Source: Hydrogenothermus sp964516095
Lineage (GTDB): Bacteria > Aquificota > Aquificia > Aquificales > Hydrogenothermaceae
Assembly (NCBI GenBank): GCA_964516095.1
Contig: CAZEYS010000050.1
Location: 1 to 8,476 of the forward strand
Reading direction: 5' to 3'
Length of the DNA: 8,476 nucleotides
Below the pieces are notes generated by a model. The model did no database searches, had not been told where the DNA came from, and was given only the letters and a program-made list of their open reading frames with translations. Positions 6,742 to 8,476 of the stretch are shown piece after piece (the stretch's first letter is position 1; every line of letters begins with the position of its first letter). A program made the position numbers and the translations under genes.

Positions 6742-6748
6742 ATATATT

Positions 6749-6777
6749 ATTTTATTCTAATTGATAATCATTGTCAA
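6749..6777 (-). promoter_or_regulatory. Strong sigma70-type promoter (TTGACA-N17-TAAAAT)
   Basis: On the minus strand, a perfect -35 TTGACA (6772-6777), an optimal 17-nt spacer and a -10 TAAAAT (6749-6754, 5 of 6). The start would be near 6743, directly at the C-rich tract. It begins 6 nt after the stop codon of the last oxidase gene, so it is not that operon's promoter. Confidence 0.72.
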
Positions 6778-6778
6778 T
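6760..6778. promoter_or_regulatory. Fur-like box overlapping the promoter
   Basis: A 9-1-9 inverted repeat, ATTGATAAT-C-ATTGTCAAT, with one mismatch between the arms. The inner 15 bp (6762-6776, TGATAATCATTGTCA) match the Fur 7-1-7 consensus TGATAATNATTATCA at 13 of 14 specified bases. It covers the -35 and part of the spacer of the leftward promoter, the standard position for repression. PerR or Zur relatives use similar boxes, but the GATAAT core fits Fur best. Confidence 0.65.
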
Positions 6779-6782
6779 AACT

Positions 6783-7007
6783 TTAATTTCTCATTAACTC
6801 CCTCATCCAAATATATTTATCTGCAGCTTCAGGCCCTTGTCCTATAACACTGAGCCATCCTGTAAAATCTGGAATCCAGTCAAATATTATATAAGAAACT
6901 GTAAATATTAAGTATCCAATCCAGAATAGCATCCACCATGTTGGAACTGCATCTGTAACATAAGTTATTTTATCTACAGCCTTTGTGTTTTCTAAATGTG
7001 AAGCCAT
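6783..7007 (-). CDS. CcoP-type N-terminal membrane anchor without heme domains (FixP_N-like)
   Basis: A 74-residue protein resembling the N-terminal anchor of CcoP/FixP, the cytochrome c subunit of cbb3 oxidase. TYVTDAVPTWWMLFWIGYL (15-33) matches the family's pattern of acidic/polar residues, then a Pro and a Trp pair entering the single membrane helix (about 24-43). DWIPDFTGW follows. A normal CcoP is about 280-320 residues and continues into two CxxCH cytochrome c domains. Here the frame simply ends at MRELMRN, with no CxxCH and no coding sequence beyond, because promoter and terminator follow at once. Start at TAATG, overlapping the previous stop by 1 nt, with GGAGGT 8 nt before it. The anchor may assemble the oxidase while another cytochrome c delivers electrons. 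The homology is visible by eye only. Confidence 0.8.
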   Translation of the reverse strand: MASHLENTKAVDKITYVTDAVPTWWMLFWIGYLIFTVSYIIFDWIPDFTGWLSVIGQGPEAADKYIWMRELMRN

Positions 7008-7303
7008 TAGTATTTACCTCCTTCTTTTTCTGCTTTAATTATTTTTTCTTCTAAATCTAATATTTCATATTTTGGAGCTTCTATATCTTTAAAATCCCCC
7101 TTTAGATAAGAATAAATAAATAAAAATAGCCATCCTGTTAGAGCAATTATATAAGCTATTACTTCTACCATAAATCCTTTAAGTTCTGAACCTGCCATTC
7201 CAGCTTCTAAATAGGCAACTGTTCTTACTGCAATAATAGTTCCAACTACGAATATGAATATAAACATTATTAATAAGGCTACTGTTTTTTGTGTTATTTT
7301 CAT
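7007..7303 (-). CDS. Two-helix small cbb3 oxidase-associated membrane protein (CcoQ-like position)
   Basis: A 98-residue inner-membrane protein with helices at about 8-28 and 46-66 and a charged cytoplasmic-type tail (about 67-98) rich in Glu and Lys. It lies between ccoO and the CcoP-type anchor, exactly where ccoQ sits in classic ccoNOQP operons. The tail after the second helix (YLKGDFKDIEAPKYE) loosely recalls the end of CcoQ, but classic CcoQ has only one helix and about 50-70 residues. It may be a lineage-specific subunit or assembly factor. It has no heme-binding motif. The start has AGGAGG, but this is buried in a palindrome (7313-7330), so its translation may be restrained. The stop overlaps the next ATG by 1 nt. 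Confidence 0.8.
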   Translation of the reverse strand: MKITQKTVALLIMFIFIFVVGTIIAVRTVAYLEAGMAGSELKGFMVEVIAYIIALTGWLFLFIYSYLKGDFKDIEAPKYEILDLEEKIIKAEKEGGKY

Positions 7304-7312
7304 TTTCTTTCA

Positions 7313-7343
7313 CCTCCTTTTAAAAGGAGGGGCAATAGCCCCT
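7313..7343 (-). promoter_or_regulatory. Overlapping alternative hairpins that sequester a ribosome binding site
   Basis: In the leftward mRNA, hairpin A is AGGGGC-UAUU-GCCCCU (7343-7328). Hairpin B is a perfect 18-bp palindrome (7330-7313), CCTCCTTTT facing AAAAGGAGG, which pairs the AGGAGG ribosome site of the next gene. They share bases 7328-7330, so only one can form fully. There is no U-tract, so this is not a terminator. Confidence 0.6.
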
Positions 7344-8093
7344 TTATTTATTAGCTATCTCAATTCTGAAATCTTTAGGAGGCTTTACTTCCCAAGAACC
7401 GAGCCACATTATATAAGTTAACAATCCAACTCCTCTTGCGTTAGGAACGTGTACGATTTTCCCTGTCTTAGGATCTTTTACCTCTTCAAAATACCAAGGG
7501 TATCCAGGCATTACTGAGCCAGGAGAAGTATTTTTCGGATTGTAAAGGTGTGCAGCTTGCCATCCAAGGTTATGAACAGCAGCCTCTCTTATAAGGTCTT
7601 GACCAACCCTCTTTGTTCCCCATAAAACAGGAGCTTGGAGTTCATTGTTATATTCAGAAGGATAAGAAACTGTGTTAGATACTCCCGGTATACCGAATCT
7701 TAATGTTTCGTTTGAAACAGGTCTTACCATTTGAGAGTGACAGTTCCAGCAACCTTCTGCAACATACCATCTGTGACCTACTTCTAAAGCCTTAGCTAAT
7801 GTTTCCACGTTAGGCTTACACTTATCTGCAGGAACTTTTCCTACACCAATAAATGCATCCTCATAATCACACAGCTCTTTAAAAGATTTTGGATAAGCCA
7901 TAGCTATCTTTTTAAAGTCAGACCATGCTGTTGTATTTTTTGCTATTGCTTCTTTTGCAAGGTCTGTTACCGATTTTTTAGGTATATCTTGTAGAACGAA
8001 CATTGGCAGAGCCCACGAAACAAAGTCTGCAAATAGGAAGAATAGTATACCTGCAACTAACGCTACGAATGAAAACCTTTCCATCTTACCCAT
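7344..8093 (-). CDS. ccoO: cbb3-type cytochrome c oxidase subunit II (mono-heme CcoO)
   Basis: Membrane-anchored mono-heme cytochrome c subunit that passes electrons to the CcoN catalytic subunit of the high-affinity terminal oxidase. It has one N-terminal helix (about 8-30) with a periplasmic domain. The heme c site is EGCWNCHSQMVRP, with Cys115, Cys118 and His119. A further family block is WGTKRVGQDL (158-167) then WQAAHLYNP (178-186) and VMPGYPW (194-200), with Met195 the likely sixth heme ligand. The 249-residue length is slightly long. The segment between the membrane helix and the heme site is about 85 residues, longer than I expect, and contains Cys75 and Cys92. It starts 15 nt after ccoN, with AGGGAGG as ribosome site (8103-8109). 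It is part of the leftward cco operon. Confidence 0.96.
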   Translation of the reverse strand: MGKMERFSFVALVAGILFFLFADFVSWALPMFVLQDIPKKSVTDLAKEAIAKNTTAWSDFKKIAMAYPKSFKELCDYEDAFIGVGKVPADKCKPNVETLAKALEVGHRWYVAEGCWNCHSQMVRPVSNETLRFGIPGVSNTVSYPSEYNNELQAPVLWGTKRVGQDLIREAAVHNLGWQAAHLYNPKNTSPGSVMPGYPWYFEEVKDPKTGKIVHVPNARGVGLLTYIMWLGSWEVKPPKDFRIEIANK

Positions 8094-8108
8094 TATAACC
8101 TACCTCCC

Positions 8109-8476
8109 TTATACTGTTTCGCTTTTAAGCTCTGCAGATAAGCTTTTTCCAGCAGTTGCAGTTTTATAGAAGTTAACAGCATACATTAATAGTCCAGTAA
8201 TCATCATTAAACCAGCTACACTTCTGAAAATCCAGAATGGCTTAGAGAAGTTTACACTGTCAATCCAAGGGTTTAATCCAATCCAGTCAAATCCTTGAAC
8301 AAGACCACCTGCAGTCAAGTCTACAAACATTGAGAAAACACCTATTGCCATTAACCAGTATGCACCTTCAGATAATCCTTTTGAATACATAGTTTCTTTT
8401 CCAAACAATCTTGGCCAGATATATTCTGCCATTCCAAGAACCCAAAGACCAAATGTTCCAAACATTATAAGGTGTG
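8109..8476 (-). CDS. ccoN: cbb3-type cytochrome c oxidase subunit I (CcoN), C-terminal part only
   Basis: The catalytic heme-copper subunit of cbb3 oxidase, which reduces oxygen at the inner membrane. Only the last 121 or so codons are in the window; the frame is open to the edge, and upstream of the Met at 8465 it reads HLI. Aligned by eye with the CcoN motif HVHAG followed by GMLYYLVPRL, the visible His (codon at 8472-8474) matches the second His, a heme ligand. GMAEYIWPRL matches the second block. Two or three membrane helices follow (about GAYWLMAIGVFSMF and FRSVAGLMMITGLLMY), then a polar tail. The end SAELKSETV is followed by TAA. It is the first visible gene of the leftward operon; its promoter lies outside. 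Confidence 0.92.
   Translation of the reverse strand, partial: HLIMFGTFGLWVLGMAEYIWPRLFGKETMYSKGLSEGAYWLMAIGVFSMFVDLTAGGLVQGFDWIGLNPWIDSVNFSKPFWIFRSVAGLMMITGLLMYAVNFYKTATAGKSLSAELKSETV

Larger units (their letters stand above)
6681..6743 (-). ncRNA. Candidate small RNA with repeated C-rich anti-Shine-Dalgarno seed
   Basis: Predicted from position alone: a strong promoter at 6749-6777 would start a transcript near 6743, and an intrinsic terminator ends it near 6681, giving about 63 nt with no open frame. The 5' part is a tract of C4-U-C3-U-C5-U-C3-U-C5 (6741-6718), then a short AAAUUUCU linker, then the terminator hairpin and U5. This is the layout of known bacterial trans-acting RNAs: an unpaired seed plus a terminator. 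CCUCCCU and CUCCCUC each occur twice and match purine-rich ribosome sites. The promoter is covered by a Fur-like box, so it would be made when iron is low. Alternatively it is an attenuated leader of the rhomboid mRNA. No RNA family was recognised. Confidence 0.55.

Noticed and set aside
6761..6777. FNR/Anr-type site (TTGAT and ATCAA half-sites) suggested by the oxidase context
   Set aside because: The half-sites TTGAC/TTGAT are 7 nt apart, not 4, and the full symmetry fits the 7-1-7 Fur pattern much better.
6660..6782. Remains of a frameshifted CcoP cytochrome c domain after the short anchor gene
   Set aside because: The stretch contains no CxxCH in any frame that I can see, only a promoter, G/C-rich tract and terminator.
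7313..7343. Intrinsic terminator between ccoO and the next gene
   Set aside because: Neither hairpin is followed by a U-tract; the sequence runs on into GAAAGAAA and the next ATG.

Overview
The window is AT-rich, densely packed bacterial DNA with genes on both strands. The KDO-8-phosphate synthase carries Cys11, His185, Glu222 and Asp233, the same numbering as the metal-dependent Aquifex aeolicus enzyme. Together with cbb3-type oxidase genes and low-GC, lysine-rich proteins, this suggests a Gram-negative member of the Aquificae, most like the Sulfurihydrogenibium/Persephonella group. The lineage is an inference from protein character, not a database match.

Layout. Positions 1-4281 (minus strand) form a probable operon, read from right to left: a SprA-like putative metalloprotease (3886-4281), a phosphoglucomutase/phosphomannomutase (2461-3840), a short very acidic protein of unknown function (2046-2456), a YbgC-like acyl-CoA thioesterase (1657-2049), and a methyl-accepting chemotaxis protein (1-1629) whose last few residues lie outside the window. 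A divergent promoter region at 4294-4356 separates this from a plus-strand pair: kdsA (4357-5145) and an overlapping lipoprotein with fibronectin type III-like repeats (5129-6001). A minus-strand rhomboid protease (5983-6657) converges on the lipoprotein and overlaps its 3' end. From 8476 down to 6783 the minus strand carries the end of a cbb3 oxidase operon: ccoN (partial), ccoO, a two-helix small subunit, and a stand-alone CcoP-type membrane anchor without any cytochrome c domain.

The most interesting part is the 125-bp gap 6658-6782 between the oxidase operon and the rhomboid gene. On the minus strand it holds a strong sigma70-type promoter (TTGACA-N17-TAAAAT). Its -35 and spacer lie inside a near-perfect 9-1-9 inverted repeat that matches the Fur-family 7-1-7 box at 13 of 14 specified positions. 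Next comes a 24-nt C-rich tract (a G-quadruplex-type tract on the other strand), then a clean intrinsic terminator. This reads as a complete transcription unit of about 63 nt: a candidate Fur-controlled small RNA with a repeated anti-Shine-Dalgarno seed. Its seed can pair perfectly over 7 nt with the ribosome binding sites of ccoO and of the chemotaxis gene in this window. If real, it would be a RyhB/FsrA-like iron-sparing RNA encoded beside the heme-rich oxidase it might repress. The same elements could instead act as an attenuated leader for the rhomboid gene.

A second regulatory oddity is the ccoO-to-next-gene spacer (7313-7343). It contains two overlapping, mutually exclusive hairpins, one of which buries the next gene's ribosome binding site in a perfect 18-bp palindrome. 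No gene-free stretch exceeds 300 bases, and no tRNA, rRNA, CRISPR array or insertion sequence was seen.
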